This document shows positions 51,220 through 62,649 of a DNA stretch of 64,000 bases, piece by piece. Position 1 is the first letter of the stretch. The number at the start of each line of letters is the position of its first letter. This DNA is from Tolypeutes matacus (Eukaryota > Chordata > Mammalia > Cingulata > Chlamyphoridae): assembly GCA_026826555.1 (NCBI GenBank), contig JAKSZT010054215.1, forward strand, positions 20,242,187 through 20,306,186. Direction: 5' to 3'. The position numbers and the translations under genes were made by a program. The notes below the pieces were generated by a model that did no database searches, had not been told where the DNA came from, and was given only the letters and a program-made list of their open reading frames with translations.

Positions 51220-51445
51220 GCATTTTTGAGCATTTATTATGCTCTCAGCCCTTTACCTGTATTAACTCATTTAAATCCTCACCTATGAAATTCCATGAAG
51301 TTGGGACTATTAGTATTCCCATTTTACAGATAGGGAAACCAAAGTCCAAGAAGTGAAGTAAACTTGGCCTGGATCACACAGCTAGTAAGTGGCTGCTGAG
51401 AGTCAAACCACAGAACCCCAAACTCTTAATCACTACTCTATTGCC
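51220..51445 (-). repeat. MIR SINE, near full length
   Basis: GAGCATTTATTATGCTCTCA, CCATTTTACAGATAGGGAAA, CACACAGCTAGTAAGTGGCT and AACTCTTAATCACTACTC give antisense MIR order. It ends about 230 bases before exon 11. Confidence 0.82.
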
Positions 51446-51676
51446 TTCTGGATTTCTTTGGAAAGTAACCCAGGATGGTTATTCTCACCTTCTTTCATTT
51501 TACCAAATTTGAGATAGCCTAGAGCTAGGAGGGGCACCAAAGTTGGAGGCACAAAGTTATCAACTAAATAGTTGCCAAGAAGCGCGGGTCTAACAAATCA
51601 TGGCGGCCCAGGAGGCTGTGCTGTTGCAAAGAGTTGAGTCTGTTGTGTTCTGGCTTTGCTTCTTCCACATGCACAG

Positions 51677-51910
51677 GGTCCTCCCGGTTCTTTCGATTTC
51701 CTGCTCCTTATTCTGGCTGATATCCGCAATGACATCGCCGAGCTGCAGGACAAGGTGTTCGGTCACAGGACTCACTCTTCAGCAGAGGAGTTCCCTTTAC
51801 CTCAGAAATTTTCCAGCTACCCAGAAACCATGGACTTGGGCTCTGGAGATGACTACCCAAAAAGAACAGAGACAGGAGACTGGGGAGTGCCTGGAGACTT
51901 TCATCCTTAG
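51677..51910 (+). CDS. CCBE1: CCBE1 terminal coding exon (probably exon 11)
   Basis: The acceptor is CATGCACAG. The coding part is 234 bases, 77 codons plus TAG at 51908-51910. It begins [20 protein letters not shown], continues [19 protein letters not shown], and finishes GVPGDFHP. The last collagen triplet is followed by a short amphipathic or coiled-coil-like segment ([15 protein letters not shown]) and an acidic tail with DLGSGDD. SGD-type sites of this sort can carry glycosaminoglycan, which is inference here. The tail differs most from the recalled human sequence, for example [11 protein letters not shown] versus RDLRAPRDFYP, but has the same length. The stop position and reading frame are unambiguous. 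Confidence 0.97.
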   Translation, partial: GPPGSFDFLLLILADIRNDIAELQDKVFGHRTHSSAEEFPLPQKFSSYPETMDLGSGDDYPKRTETGDWGVPGDFHP

Positions 51911-52312
51911 TGCATCCCAGCATCTTCATGCCAAAGGAGGAAAAAAAGAGGCGAATTTTCACCGACAGTTAAATCATCTAAAGAAGGAAAGAAAAAAAAA
52001 AAACACTGGGGACACAGAAAAGATATATTTTTATTTTTCCTTTTTCCTATATTCTACCTACTCCTCGTCTTCCAAATACCTTTTTCAGAGTTGCCCACTA
52101 GTGGCTAAGGGAGTAAATGAATGATTTATATGCTTACACTGAGAGCCAGTTTGGGTGGTCTACACATTGCTTCCCACTTCTTCAGAAACTGGGGTTCTGA
52201 ATTAAATAGTCCCATACTGTCTTAAAACTTGACAGAATATCAAAAGGGAAAAAATGGCAAGATGAGCTCAAAGAAAATCTGAAGCTATCTATAAGAAAAT
52301 AGATGTGTCCAA

Positions 52313-52318
52313 AATAAA
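52313..52318 (+). promoter_or_regulatory. CCBE1: Candidate proximal polyadenylation signal AATAAA
   Basis: This is the first canonical hexamer after the CCBE1 stop codon, about 0.4 kb downstream. Its use would give a short 3' UTR isoform. There is no experimental support. Confidence 0.3.
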
Positions 52319-54334
52319 CTATTACTCCTCAAAATTAGGCCTTTTTGATTAAAAGTCAGGAGAAGGGGAGGATAGGACAATGATGACTATGTCTAACAGA
52401 TTTTAAATATTCGATCCTATTGTCTAACCATGCTTCCAATTTGGTTAAGAAAGGGAGAGAATTAAAAGGGAGTGGAGATTAGGAAAGATGGAGAAAAACT
52501 ATGATCATATAGTTACTGTCATATAGGTTGCCACATTTTAAAATTCAAATATGACTAGTAAGGGTTCATGCCACACATATCTATAAGTATCCTATTTGGA
52601 GAAGAAAATTACTCTAGCTGTAGGAATAAATCTCTTTGAGAGCATAGTAAGTGAATGGAATGCCTGGTTCCCGTTAGGCCAACGGGTTCCCAGTTTGCCA
52701 GGACATTTCATGTGCACAGTGGGGCTCAAGGCTGGAAGGCGATGGCTGGCCTGGATTCTGGCAACACGTAGGCAGCGCGCAGTGAGTGGATGCAGCCGCC
52801 ATCCCATTGCAGCCAAATGGGCACAGACAGGTACTTTTGCTGTCTTTGGGCATCAGAAGTCCCTGTCTGGGGCTGGCCAAGTTTGCCATTGAGAATAATA
52901 TACTACTGAAAGTTCTCTTGAGTGAGGAGAAAAAGGCAACCTAGTTCTCCTTTTAAGGCAGAAATTTCCTTCTCTCTATCCCCATTTTTCCTTAATTTCC
53001 CTTAGCTTAGTCCAAGTTCCAATTCTTTCAGGCCTTTTGCTGGATTTCCTTTCCTCAGTAAATGTGGAAAGCAGTTCAGAAAGGGTTATTTTTCCAAATC
53101 TACCATAAAGTCAGAACTTTTTCTCCAAGCACTTCAGTGTCCCAGAGGGAAGGGCACTCCTGAAATGGCTTTGTCTGGACTCAGAGGCACCAGGAGCAGG
53201 AGTGCTTGGAAACCAGCTGGCAGATCTGCTACTTCGTAATACTGTTGCAGGACCACTTGATTGTGATGGTCAGCTTACAGTTTTCTTCAACTCCACTTTG
53301 TCATTTGACACACAAAATGGCTTTTGATCCACACACTCAGGAGAGGACTCCCTTATTTTGAGCCTCACAAATGATCATTCTCTCAACTCATGTTTGCACA
53401 CAGGGTTCCCATTTCCCATCCTGCAATTTCCCCTATAGTGTTGAGAAGTTTGGGGTTTTCTTTTTCCATCTCCTTTTAGCCTGCACCATCGTACTCTCCC
53501 ATTGTGAAAGCTCATTTAAAGAGAACCTGTTTTTGTCTTTGTTTGCCATTTTTCAATCTTCTTTCTTAAGAACCATAGGAAAGGCTTCTGTTGGCAAGTC
53601 TCAAGTGGCAATGGCCACCCTTCCTTGTTCCCAAGTCAGCTGATGGCAGAGGTTTTCACGAACACTTCCCTGTGTCTTACTAACTCAAAATCCCCAGTGA
53701 CCTTCCACTAAAATTTTAAAGGCAAAAGAAAGTACATTCTCAATGCTCCTTTTCTAGCATCCTTCTTTTTCCCTCTGTCTCCCCCAATCCAACCTTCACA
53801 ACAGTGGGCCTCGCCAACCATGGACAAACTGAACATCCGTTGAGTCCCATCGGAACTATATTTAATGTTTGCTTGCTTGTGGAACACAGTATTTAAAGGA
53901 TGTGGATGGATGAATGTGAAGAAAACTATGCACAGGTTCTATGAGAAATAATTAGATCTGTCTAATTTTTTTTTAATGAAAAGTTTTATTACCTTTTCTT
54001 TTTCTTACCAATGAACTGTGTTTAAAAATATATAATATTTTTCTTTATTGTCAAATGCCCATAAAATACAACCAAACTGCATATTTGGCCATAGGCTAGA
54101 ATAATATATTAAAAGAATGAACTGAAGGTAGTTATATTTGGGATTCATGAGACTATTCTAGATAATATTCTCCAGTAAAACAGAAAATAGCCTGTATCTT
54201 ATAACCTCAATCTACAGGATCAGGTCAATTCATAAAATAATCATTAATCCTCAGATTTTCAAAACATGGAATACTATCACAGGACTAAAAATGTACCCTG
54301 AATGCCCAAATTATATTTTTCAAAGCTAAGATAC

Positions 54335-54340
54335 AATAAA
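54335..54340 (+). promoter_or_regulatory. CCBE1: Candidate polyadenylation signal AATAAA
   Basis: This canonical hexamer lies about 2.4 kb after the stop and is followed by a T-rich stretch (CATTATTTTTCC), as expected for a downstream element. Its use is unproven. Confidence 0.3.
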
Positions 54341-55976
54341 GCATTATTTTTCCTAACGTATCTTTTAGTGATACATAGAAAAATCAAAGATTCACTGTCT
54401 AAAACTAGACATAAAACTAAGCTGTTTCATGGGGCAAAAAAGATCTTTGCACTACACCTCAACCCTTTAGTAGAAATGTTGAGTTCCATTTTTTGAAGTC
54501 AAAAAATAACTAGAACTTAGACTTGGAATTAATAGTTTTTTTTCTGGTTCTGGAAAGCAATGGGGATTTTAAAAATCTGTTGAAAATAGTGTAGGGAGGG
54601 CGTACACATTTAGGAAAATTCCTCTCCTCCTTCCCAACATAGTAAAACTTAGAAAATAAGCTTTACTATGCCAAAAAAAAAAAAAGACATAGGGGGTACA
54701 AAGGAGATGCTACTTTCTCTCTCCTGATTCCCAACTCTTGCCATAGAATTAACTTACCAACTACATCATTCCTATAGTACAACCTCAGATATCTGTGTCC
54801 ACAGTCTGGTAGGTAAACAAGTGCACGCTGGGGGGAGTGGGGGGGTACTTCCCCACTGAATACCTGGTGAAGGCTACCCTGGTTCTGGCTGTGCTCCTTT
54901 TCCAGGGTTCTTAACGAGGCTTGGCTTCATAAGCCCCATTCCCAGGAGTGCAGGGAAAGGCATTCTCCGGGACTAGGCGCCAGGCATCTCCGTGGGCCGA
55001 CAGCACGTCCTCATACCCTAGGCTTGATGACCCACCCTCCCTCGCCCACCCCCACTGATCCCAGAGACAGCCACAGCAGCCACATTGTGCAAGCTTAAAT
55101 CTTTTAGATAACTTTCCTGAAAAGGAAAATTACTTGCAGAAATCTGGACCCAACTACTTGGATAGAGCTATCTGAAGTTATTAATGGTGAATTCAGGGAA
55201 ATAGATGAAATTTTTCCTGGCACAGTCAACATGTATGTTTCACAACAAATCAAAAAAATAATTTTCCATTAAAAAAAAAAAAATGACTGATTGTTGAGGC
55301 ATAAAACCTTAGGCTTTACCTTCTCCTTCAAAAAATGTTACTACTTTAGGAAAATCATAAGAAATGACCCTTTTACAAATATCCACATTATCCACTCATC
55401 CCCAGGGACCTCAGCATTCTTTATTAAGTTCCCAAAGCCAATGTCCTGAGGAATGTCATGTGTGTCGTGAGTTTGTTTTTATTTCCCAGTAACCAGTCAT
55501 GTATTTCAGCATCTCTTTGCTCATTATTTATAACAATCCATATTGCAGTCAAGCTAATATTCAAACAGCTATAGATCTAATACTATGAACATCTGATATG
55601 ATTGTTTATGCTTAATAACAAAAGTTATTTTTCTTATGTGGCTGTCCTGTGTTTTGTCACGACACCAAGTCCTGCAGAAGGCGTAGCATGGAGCCTGCAT
55701 TCTGCATCTGCCACCTCCGGGGTCCTGAGTGTGTCTAGAGCATTGGCATCTAAATGAAGTTCTCAAAGCCCAGGTACCACAGAATCGGCATCTCAGAGCT
55801 CTGTGGATTTTCAAACCAAGGACTCTGGGGCTTGTTGGAGATGCCTTAGGGGCTCTCTCGGGGTTCGAGTCTCCCTACTCCCACTGTAATCAGACCTACT
55901 CAGTTTTCAATCCGTTTGGTTCTGTTTTGGATTAGAATTCCATGTAAGATTTCCTTTGGAGGAAAAAAAACTTAAA

Positions 55977-55982
55977 AATAAA
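55977..55982 (+). promoter_or_regulatory. CCBE1: Candidate distal polyadenylation signal AATAAA
   Basis: This canonical hexamer lies about 4.1 kb after the stop, at a distance that fits the long 3' UTR known for CCBE1. A clear GT-rich element is not obvious just downstream. Confidence 0.35.
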
Positions 55983-56189
55983 ATAGAGCTGGGGGAGGAA
56001 GCCCCACAAGTTGGTAGCTAAAGTTCTCTATGTGAAGAGAATAGGGAGGGAATTTTTATCAAGTAGGCCATAAGGGAGATGACATTCTATAATTAAAAGA
56101 GAGGGGCTACTTCTAAGTGATTTTAGCACCCTTTAGCAGGGTGCCTTTAGCACCCTGAAGTTAACCTATATTTCTACACCTCGCTTTCA

Positions 56190-56400
56190 TTTATCTAGCA
56201 TATATTTATTAAGTGCCTGGTGCAAGCTGGGCACTGTGCTATGTACTTCTGATACAATGGGGAGCAAATAAGTCATAATCCCCATCCTTCTGGGAATTTT
56301 TGGCAAAACAGACAGGGATCCTTCCAAACAAAATAAATTAATTACATAAATATGCAATTACAAGCTGTGATAACTGCTCTGAAGGGAAAGTGCTGGGTGA
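56190..56400 (-). repeat. L2 LINE fragment
   Basis: TATATTTATTAAGTGCCTGG, GGGCACTGTGCTATGTACTT and GGGGAGCAAATAAGTC, with AATTACAAGCTGTGATAAC further on, fit antisense L2. It may mark the end of the CCBE1 3' UTR. Confidence 0.6.
56332..56337 (+). promoter_or_regulatory. CCBE1: Candidate distal polyadenylation signal AATAAA (in L2 remnant)
   Basis: This canonical hexamer lies about 4.4 kb after the stop, within sequence that looks like an antisense L2 remnant. It could be the true distal site or a chance hexamer. Confidence 0.3.
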
Positions 56401-56744
56401 TATGAGAGCCAGTAACAGCTCGTGCCAACAGAAATGGCCCTCCCTCCCCACAGTAACCCCAGCACCCACAGCGTTCATACCACAGCCACCCAAGACCTCC
56501 CAGTCCTTGGCAGAGAAGAGCCTATGGAATGCTCAGGGTGAAACAGCGGTCCATGGAAATCTGCAAGACCAATTCACATGTCATTTTTCCAGCCCTCTTT
56601 AATTTAAAAAGCTTAATGAGCCGAAAGCTGGGCCCACGTTGCCTCTTGACGTCTCATTGTGCTGTTGGTTGGTAACTTCCCGTGCTCTGGTCTGGAGGCC
56701 CAGCAGGATCTGAGACTTGCTTCTTCCCAATTAGGGCACTGGCG

Positions 56745-56788
56745 TTTTTTTTGTTTTGTTTTGTTTTGTTTTGTTTTGTTTTGTTTTT
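56745..56788. repeat. (TTTTG)n microsatellite
   Basis: About eight TTTTG units in a row, followed by an A run. A shorter TTTTG tract sits at about 57506-57531. Confidence 0.95.
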
Positions 56789-57099
56789 AAAAAAAGCTTG
56801 CCAAGCTTTTGACATCCAAAACTGTTGCCCGTCACCAGGCCCACAGTGAGATTTCCACAACCTCATTCACATTTGGATGCACAGTTATGGGATGGCTGGA
56901 TGGTAAGGTGCCCTCAGTTGCTGGGGCACCGCAAAGAAAAAGGCAACTCTGCTAGGGCATGTGGCGGTATCAGCAGCTGAGGACAGTATTCTGGGGAACT
57001 GATAGGAGAGAAGCGAGGAAGACAAGGAGCTTTCTTTCTCTCCAGTGACTCTTACCCCACTGTTTATTTCCTTTGATAGCATTCTTCCCATCTGAAATT

Positions 57100-57400
57100 G
57101 TTTCCTTCATATTTACTGAAGGCCAAACGCTGAGTAACGAAGGGTTCAAAGTCCCTGCCCTCGTGGAGAACCGCGTGGTCCAGGCAGACAGGGAAATACT
57201 TATCAACATTAAAGAGTGCTGTGGAGGAAATTACGTAGGATGGAAGCAGAGGGATGGAGGGAGGGGGTATCTGAGTTAGAAGGGATCTTCAGGAAAGGCC
57301 TCCCGGACAATGGAGAGGGTCTGGGCAGAGAAGTGAGTGAAGTGAGGAGTGAACCAGGAGCTGTGTTGGGGAAGAATGACCCACACAGAAGGGTGAAGGG
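57100..57400 (-). repeat. L2 LINE fragment
   Basis: TATTTACTGAAGGCCAAACG, TCCCTGCCCTCGTGGAGAAC, GAAAGGCCTCCCGGACAATG and AGAAGTGAGTGAAGTGAG fit a long antisense L2 segment. Confidence 0.65.
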
Positions 57401-57510
57401 TAGGAGGTGAGTTGGAGAGACAGCCAGAGGCCAGGGAGGGCTTTACAGGCCCTTTGGAAGGACTTTGCATTTTCCTCTGGACAATAAGGTGAAAGCCATG
57501 GAGGGTTTTT

Positions 57511-57704
57511 TGTTTTGTTTTGTTTTGTTTTAAAGATTTTATTTATTTATTCATTTATCCCCCCCTTGCTGCTTGTGCTCACTGGGTCAGCTAAACATGC
57601 CATGCGGGCGGGCTTGCCTTCACCAGGAGGCCCCGGGAACCGAACCCGGGGCCTCCCATATGGTAAACGGGAGCCCTACTGATTGAGCCACAGCCGCCTC
57701 CCAG
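57511..57704 (-). mobile_element. tRNA-derived SINE with TSD
   Basis: The minus-strand head GGGAGGCGGCTGTGGCTCAA, B box GGTTCGGTTCCC and AAATAAAT tail are as in the 39.8 kb copy, with only a handful of differences. TSD CATGGAGGGTTTTT is at 57497-57510 and 57705-57718. A TTTTG repeat lies at its tail end. Confidence 0.92.
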
Positions 57705-57829
57705 CATGGAGGGTTTTTGAAGTGATGAAAGTAGAAGCAGGGAGACTCATTAGGAGGCAACTATGACAATTTACTTGCTTATTGATTGTCTCAATAAGAA
57801 TCTGTTACTTGTTTGTTGTCTGCTTCTCT

Positions 57830-57950
57830 TGCTAGACTAGAAACTCCTCAGGGCAGCAACTTTCTATTTCTCTCTCCTGTATTCCCAGCGCCTGCCACAG
57901 TGCCCAGTACATGGCAGTTGGTCAGTAAATATTTTTATAGTACATTTGAT
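57830..57950 (+). repeat. L2 LINE 3' fragment
   Basis: TAGAAACTCCTCAGGGCAGC, CCCAGCGCCTGCCACAGTGC and GTTGGTCAGTAAATATTT give the sense L2 3' end. Confidence 0.75.
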
Positions 57951-57954
57951 TGAA

Positions 57955-58085
57955 CTAACCTCATTTAGTTATTCTATAAGGTAGATACTATTTTTATCCC
58001 CATTGTCGACATATACTGAGCATTAATAACTTGCCCAAGATCACAAAGCTGGGACGTTCATGACAGGCAGAGGTGTTTCAGAAGA
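57955..58085 (-). repeat. MIR SINE fragment
   Basis: AGGTAGATACTATTTTTATC, CTTGCCCAAGATCACAAAGC and TGACAGGCAGAGG fit antisense MIR. Confidence 0.55.
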
Positions 58086-58609
58086 AACATTAATTCACTA
58101 TGAGTTTAATCTTGTAGGATAAACATGGCACAGCCCCCACCCTGCCCCCCATTCTTCCATCTCTTGGGAATCATACACAACTCCACAGAACGGGATCCCG
58201 TGTTACGTAAGTTCAAGAAACTGTCCAGACAAGGGGCCATCTGCTCTCACCATCCCATTTCCTAATCTATGCTGGGTTGACAACCTTTCTGACCTTCTGA
58301 AGTGAGGTGACTGACATACAGTAAGACTATTAAGATATAAATAGATTGGGACATTCAAAAAAATGGGAAAAAAAGGTAAAAGAAATGCCTTTAAATATAT
58401 ATATATATTCTTTTTGTCCTTTTATCACTGTGTTATCAGATGTGTGGTGTGCCATGACACGTTCACCCTCTCAATCCCCGGTGTCTCCCAAATTTTCATT
58501 TAATTTTCAAAGAAGTTTGTTTTGTTTTTTGTTTGTTTGTTTTTTGTTTGTTTGTTTTTCCTGAGTTTCCTTATGTTTGTCTCTTGCATGTAAGCTTATC
58601 ATTGTTGTT

Positions 58610-60400
58610 TCTTTTTCCTATTAAGTGTATTTGATTATTATATGGGCTACATGTTCATGGAAGATTTAGATCACAGAAGGGTTACAATGGGTACTGCAGG
58701 GGATTATTGGTGGGGGATGTCTGGAAGGGGGGATTCATGGGAGTAAGTTCATCTGAATATACATGAAAGATATGCAAAATTGTTCAAAAGATCAAAGGAT
58801 GGGGCATGGTCACGGTGGGTGGACAATCACTCAATAAATGAGGGAATCTGAATTCCTAGCCTGGAGAGCTCTGCCACATTCTCCAATGGAGCAGCAACAG
58901 TCCTCTGAGTGGAGGGACAGTGTCTGTCAAAAGAGGATGGCCCACTGATGAGTTCTTGTTATTGATGACTAACCTTATGAGTCTTTGCTCTTATAACTGA
59001 AACTTAGCTTACTATTATGGGGTGCCTAAGGGTTGCCACCTGAGAGCCTCCTTGTTGCTCAAATGTGGCCTCTCTCTAGGCCAAACTCAGCATATGAATG
59101 CATTACCTTCCCCTCAACCTGGGACATGACTCCCGGGGATGAGCCTCCCTGGCAACAAGGGATTAATACCAAGTGCCAACTGGCAACGCAACTGGAAAAA
59201 GACCTTGAATAAGAGGGGGAAAGGGTAAAAACAAATCAGTTCAAGTGGCTAAGAGACTTCAAAGAGAGTCGGGAGGTCATCCCAGAGGTAACGCTTACGC
59301 ACACCTCAGTAGGAGCTCATAGAACATCAAAGTGCATATCACCCCACACAGAGGGGCTCCTGAGAGCTCTGGAGACACCCAAGTCCTATATAAGAGGGGA
59401 TAGCCCCAGAGACTGATGCCTTATCAGTGGGCTCTATTTTGGAATCTGTGCTCCTGAGAGTGACAGAATTGGACTCAAATAAGTCCTCCCTGCACATGAT
59501 TCATCAGTCCCTTCTATTCAAACCTATATGTGATGCTGGAGTTTTTAGGTATGCTTTGAGAGACTGGAGCCTCTGGCCTACCTATGTGCCAGGTGTGCGT
59601 GGAATCTCGGTGGAGCTGCAACTCCTACCCTACACCTCAATGGACTCATCCAAGTCACCTGGTGAGGAGACAATGATGGGCAATGGCCATCCCAGGGAAT
59701 GGAGAGGGCCTGCATCTGCAGGCAGGATCATCCCACCCACCATATCCATGGGATATAAGCCCGCTCTCACTTGGAGGTGGAATGGACATCACCATCCCAG
59801 TCCCCTCATGATTGGGGGAAGAACTATGGACTAGAGTGGACTTAATGGTATTCCATTGTTCACATATGGTGATTCTAGCAATGGAAGAAATTATAACAGT
59901 GAGGTGGAGCCAGTGGCCACTGGACACTTTCGGGGCAGGGAGGGGATGTGCAGTTGAAATACAGGGGCTTTATCGGGACTTGGAGGTTGTCCTGAGTGCT
60001 GTTGTGGCAACGGATGTAGGCCATTTTAAATCAGCACACACCATTCAGAACTGTGTGGAAGAGAGTGTGGTCTACGATGTGAACTGTGGTCTATGGTTGA
60101 TGGCAAGGCCCCAGGATGTGTAAGTCCATTGAGGGTGATGGGCCACACTTGTGAGAGACGTTTGTGTGGGATGTGGTAGGAGGTGTGGGAGGTGGGGAAC
60201 ATGGGAGTCCCTGTGGGTTCCGCGTAGTATTTGGGTAATCTAAGCACCTCTTAAAATATATATATATATAACATTTTTGTAAGCAAATGCACATATATGC
60301 ATATATATTTATATATCATTTTACAAATATTGGTATGTATTGTGAAAAAATTGAATTTTACCCACAATAAATATATATATATAAATAGAAAAGCAAATGA
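58610..60400 (+). repeat. ~1.8 kb mid-size interspersed repeat, probably xenarthran
   Basis: A continuous block with its own composition includes TGCCTAAGGGTTGCCACCTG, GAGAGCCTCCTTGTTGCTCA, GGGACATGACTCCCGGGGAT and CCTCCCTGGCAACAAGGGAT. It ends in A/T-rich sequence with AAATATATATATAT. A segment near 59118-59310 matches 8300-8490. Frames of 135 and 103 codons (59427-59834, 59812-60123) have no recognisable product. I recall related sequences from armadillo and sloth DNA but cannot name the family. It has no visible reverse transcriptase, so it is a non-autonomous element or a decayed internal region. Boundaries are approximate. Confidence 0.65.
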
Positions 60401-60778
60401 AGAAAGAATAACTCTAATAAAGCTGATATAGTTACTGGTACTTAGAATTAGTCCTCTGTAACTGGTAGTCAGGACTCAAAAAGAGAAATATCAGATTAAA
60501 TAATTCCCAATACCTATTAAAGGGGACATGATGATGTTCAGGAGAGAGTTTTTCTAGAATGAATATATCAGATGAATCCTTATAAAATAGTGACCAACAT
60601 ATATGACCACTTCTTACAGCTTCATGGCAAATGTGAGGGAACAGAATAAAACATGTTTTAGTGCAGCTGTCTCTGCAGGGAGGTTAAGTTAATGAGCTGG
60701 ACATCCACATCTAGCAGGTGAACTTGATTAAAAGACAAAGCTTAGACCGCTTGAGAAGTAACCAGACAGATCATGAGA

Positions 60779-61026
60779 CAGTGGTTTCCAAATGTTTTTG
60801 ACAGTGACCCACTAGAAAAGAATCACATTTTCCAACAATGACCCAGCAGCCACCTATTTATGTATATAGACTAGAAACATAAGATTCACAGTATGTGCCC
60901 TTACTACATATCATGCATGCTCATATTTTCTCTATATGATTTCAATTTTTTTTTTAATCCTGGTCATAACCTCTAAATGGATATCATGACAAACTATGAG
61001 TGGTAGCCCACAGTTTGGAAGCCACT
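60779..61026. mobile_element. hAT-like DNA transposon remnant
   Basis: It begins CAGTGGTTTCCAAA and ends TTTGGAAGCCACT, near-perfect inverted termini. Candidate 8-base TSDs (TCATGAGA and TACTTAGA) are decayed. GACCCACTAGAAAAGAATCA near the start is typical of Charlie-type elements. No coding frame is present. Confidence 0.65.
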
Positions 61027-61035
61027 TACTTAGAC

Positions 61036-61190
61036 CAGTGTTTCTCAAACTTTATTGTGCATTTGAATCATCTGGGGGATTTTATGAAAATGAAGATTCT
61101 GATTCATTGAATCTGGGGGGAGGCCTGAGATTTGCATGCTGATAAGATCCTAGTTGCTGTCTATGCTGCTGATGGGTGAACCAAAATTGA
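61036..61190 (+). mobile_element. MER5A-like hAT element
   Basis: CAGTGTTTCTCAAACTTTAT, GTGCATTTGAATCATCTGGG, GAGGCCTGAGATTTGCATGC and TGATGGGTG follow the MER5A layout. It abuts the previous hAT remnant. Confidence 0.75.
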
Positions 61191-61292
61191 AATAAGAAAG
61201 CTGCTCTCACTCACCCAGGACTATCTCCTCTGGACTTAAGATAGGTACAGGAGAGAATTTTATTTAGAATTCTGATGAGTCAAACTACCTTT

Positions 61293-61350
61293 TATATATG
61301 GCTATTATAGATAATGTATATATATAATGTATGTATAATAGCCATATATA
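61293..61350. repeat. Perfect 17-base inverted repeat with AT-rich loop
   Basis: TATATATGGCTATTATA (61293-61309) is the exact reverse complement of TATAATAGCCATATATA (61334-61350), separated by 24 A/T-rich bases. Confidence 0.9.
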
Positions 61351-61388
61351 TACACTATATATGTGTGTGACTGCCACTTAAAAAAAAA

Positions 61389-61765
61389 TAGTGTTTTAGT
61401 CTGCTAGGTTACCAAAAGCAATGGGGATTTATTAGCTTACAGTCTTACAGTTCTTAGGCTGTGAAAATGTCCAAATCAAGGCATCATCAGGCAATGATTT
61501 CTCTCCAAAGACGGGCTGCCAAGATTCCTGGACTCCTCTGTCACAAGACAAGGCACATGGCGGCATCTGCTGGTCTCTCTTCATCTGAATTTCATTCTTT
61601 TAGAAAGGACTCAAGTAAGAGGATTAAAATTCACCCTGGGCCACACCTTACTGAAGTAACCTAATCCAAAGGTCCCACTGACAATAGATTTATACCTGCA
61701 GGAATGGATTAGTTTTAAGAATGTGGTTTTTCTGGGTTACAATACAGATTCAAACCATTACATAT
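61389..61765. mobile_element. Interspersed repeat, probably xenarthran, family not named
   Basis: GTGTTTTAGTCTGCTAGGTT, CAATGGGGATTTATTAGCTT, AAGGCATCATCAGGCAATGA, CACATGGCGGCATCTGCTGG and GAATGGATTAGTTTTAAGA match the plan of a common repeat that I associate with armadillo and sloth genomes. The last recognisable block is CAGATTCAAACCATTACA. Confidence 0.6.
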
Positions 61766-62649
61766 CGTTTTCCTGGAAAATGGCACATCCTAAGTCATCA
61801 CCAAATAGAACTTACCTCTCATCATATGTTAGCATATGATGTTAGCCACCTGAAGGGGAAAGAAAATGCCTAGAGAGAGAAAAGAGACCCTGATGAGATT
61901 GTCACCACAATCCCCCCACCCCCGCCCCCCAAAGCCATCCCTTGCCACAGTTTGCAGCTGTTATAGAGGCAGGTTCCCAGGGGTGGGAGGGTAGAAACGA
62001 AGCCCACACAGCACACTGGCTCAAATAAGTTTGGCTCACCTCCTGTATGGAGTGGGTTATCTGCCAGCAACCCCTGGCGGTTGGGGCCTCCTAATTCTGG
62101 TCCATTTCTGGCAAGGTGACAACTTCTATTTTGAATTCTCACTTCTCTTTCACTCTCTTTTCAGTGATTTTTATCCTCCTCTCTCTAATATCACTGTCAA
62201 CCACACTGAGTATGTGAACTGGATAGGGAAAGGAATAACCAGAAGGAAAACAAATCAGTGGGGCTACATTTTGCTTTATAAATAGTTTCTATGCTGTATG
62301 AGAAAAGAAATATTTCCAAAATTGTTTTGCTTTTTTTTTTTTTGTAATTGTAATCCATGGGTGTTCTTGGCACTCTTGGATATTGTCTCTCCCCCCCCCC
62401 TCCCCTCCGGTAACACAGTAACGTGCAGTTCCAGCTCTGACTCATCTCTGAGACTGCTGGAGACCATACCCAGCATTCTGCTAAACTGCCATCATACCGT
62501 GTAATTGAAGGACCATGTAAGGTGGATTTCTTCTTCCACATACCAGTGGGGTAATTGCACTGAAAGTCTCAGTCCAAACCAGCGAAACATATATACAGCT
62601 GCAGAAAGCCATATGTGTATAACTTGTCTTCTGGAAAAAATCTGGAAAC

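Larger units (their letters stand above)
49861..51676 (+). other. CCBE1: CCBE1 intron 10
   Basis: This intron of 1816 bases runs from GTAAGT to CATGCACAG. It contains two oppositely oriented MIR copies and an L1 3' fragment with a long T tract (about 50662-50685). Confidence 0.9.
51911..56337 (+). other. CCBE1: CCBE1 3' untranslated region (end uncertain)
   Basis: Sequence after the stop is A/T-rich, and almost none of it is recognisable repeat until about 56.2 kb. The human transcript is known to have a long 3' UTR of several kilobases. AATAAA hexamers occur at 52313, 54335, 55977 and 56332. The last gives a 3' UTR of about 4.4 kb. Which sites are used cannot be told from sequence alone, so the end is a guess. 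ATTTA-type AU motifs are frequent, which would suit post-transcriptional control. Confidence 0.5.

Noticed and set aside
51600..52124. 174-codon frame overlapping exon 11
   Set aside because: It runs in a different frame from the conserved CCBE1 tail and continues into the 3' UTR; it is a shadow frame.
59427..60123. Frames of 135 and 103 codons
   Set aside because: They lie inside a dispersed repeat and encode nothing recognisable.
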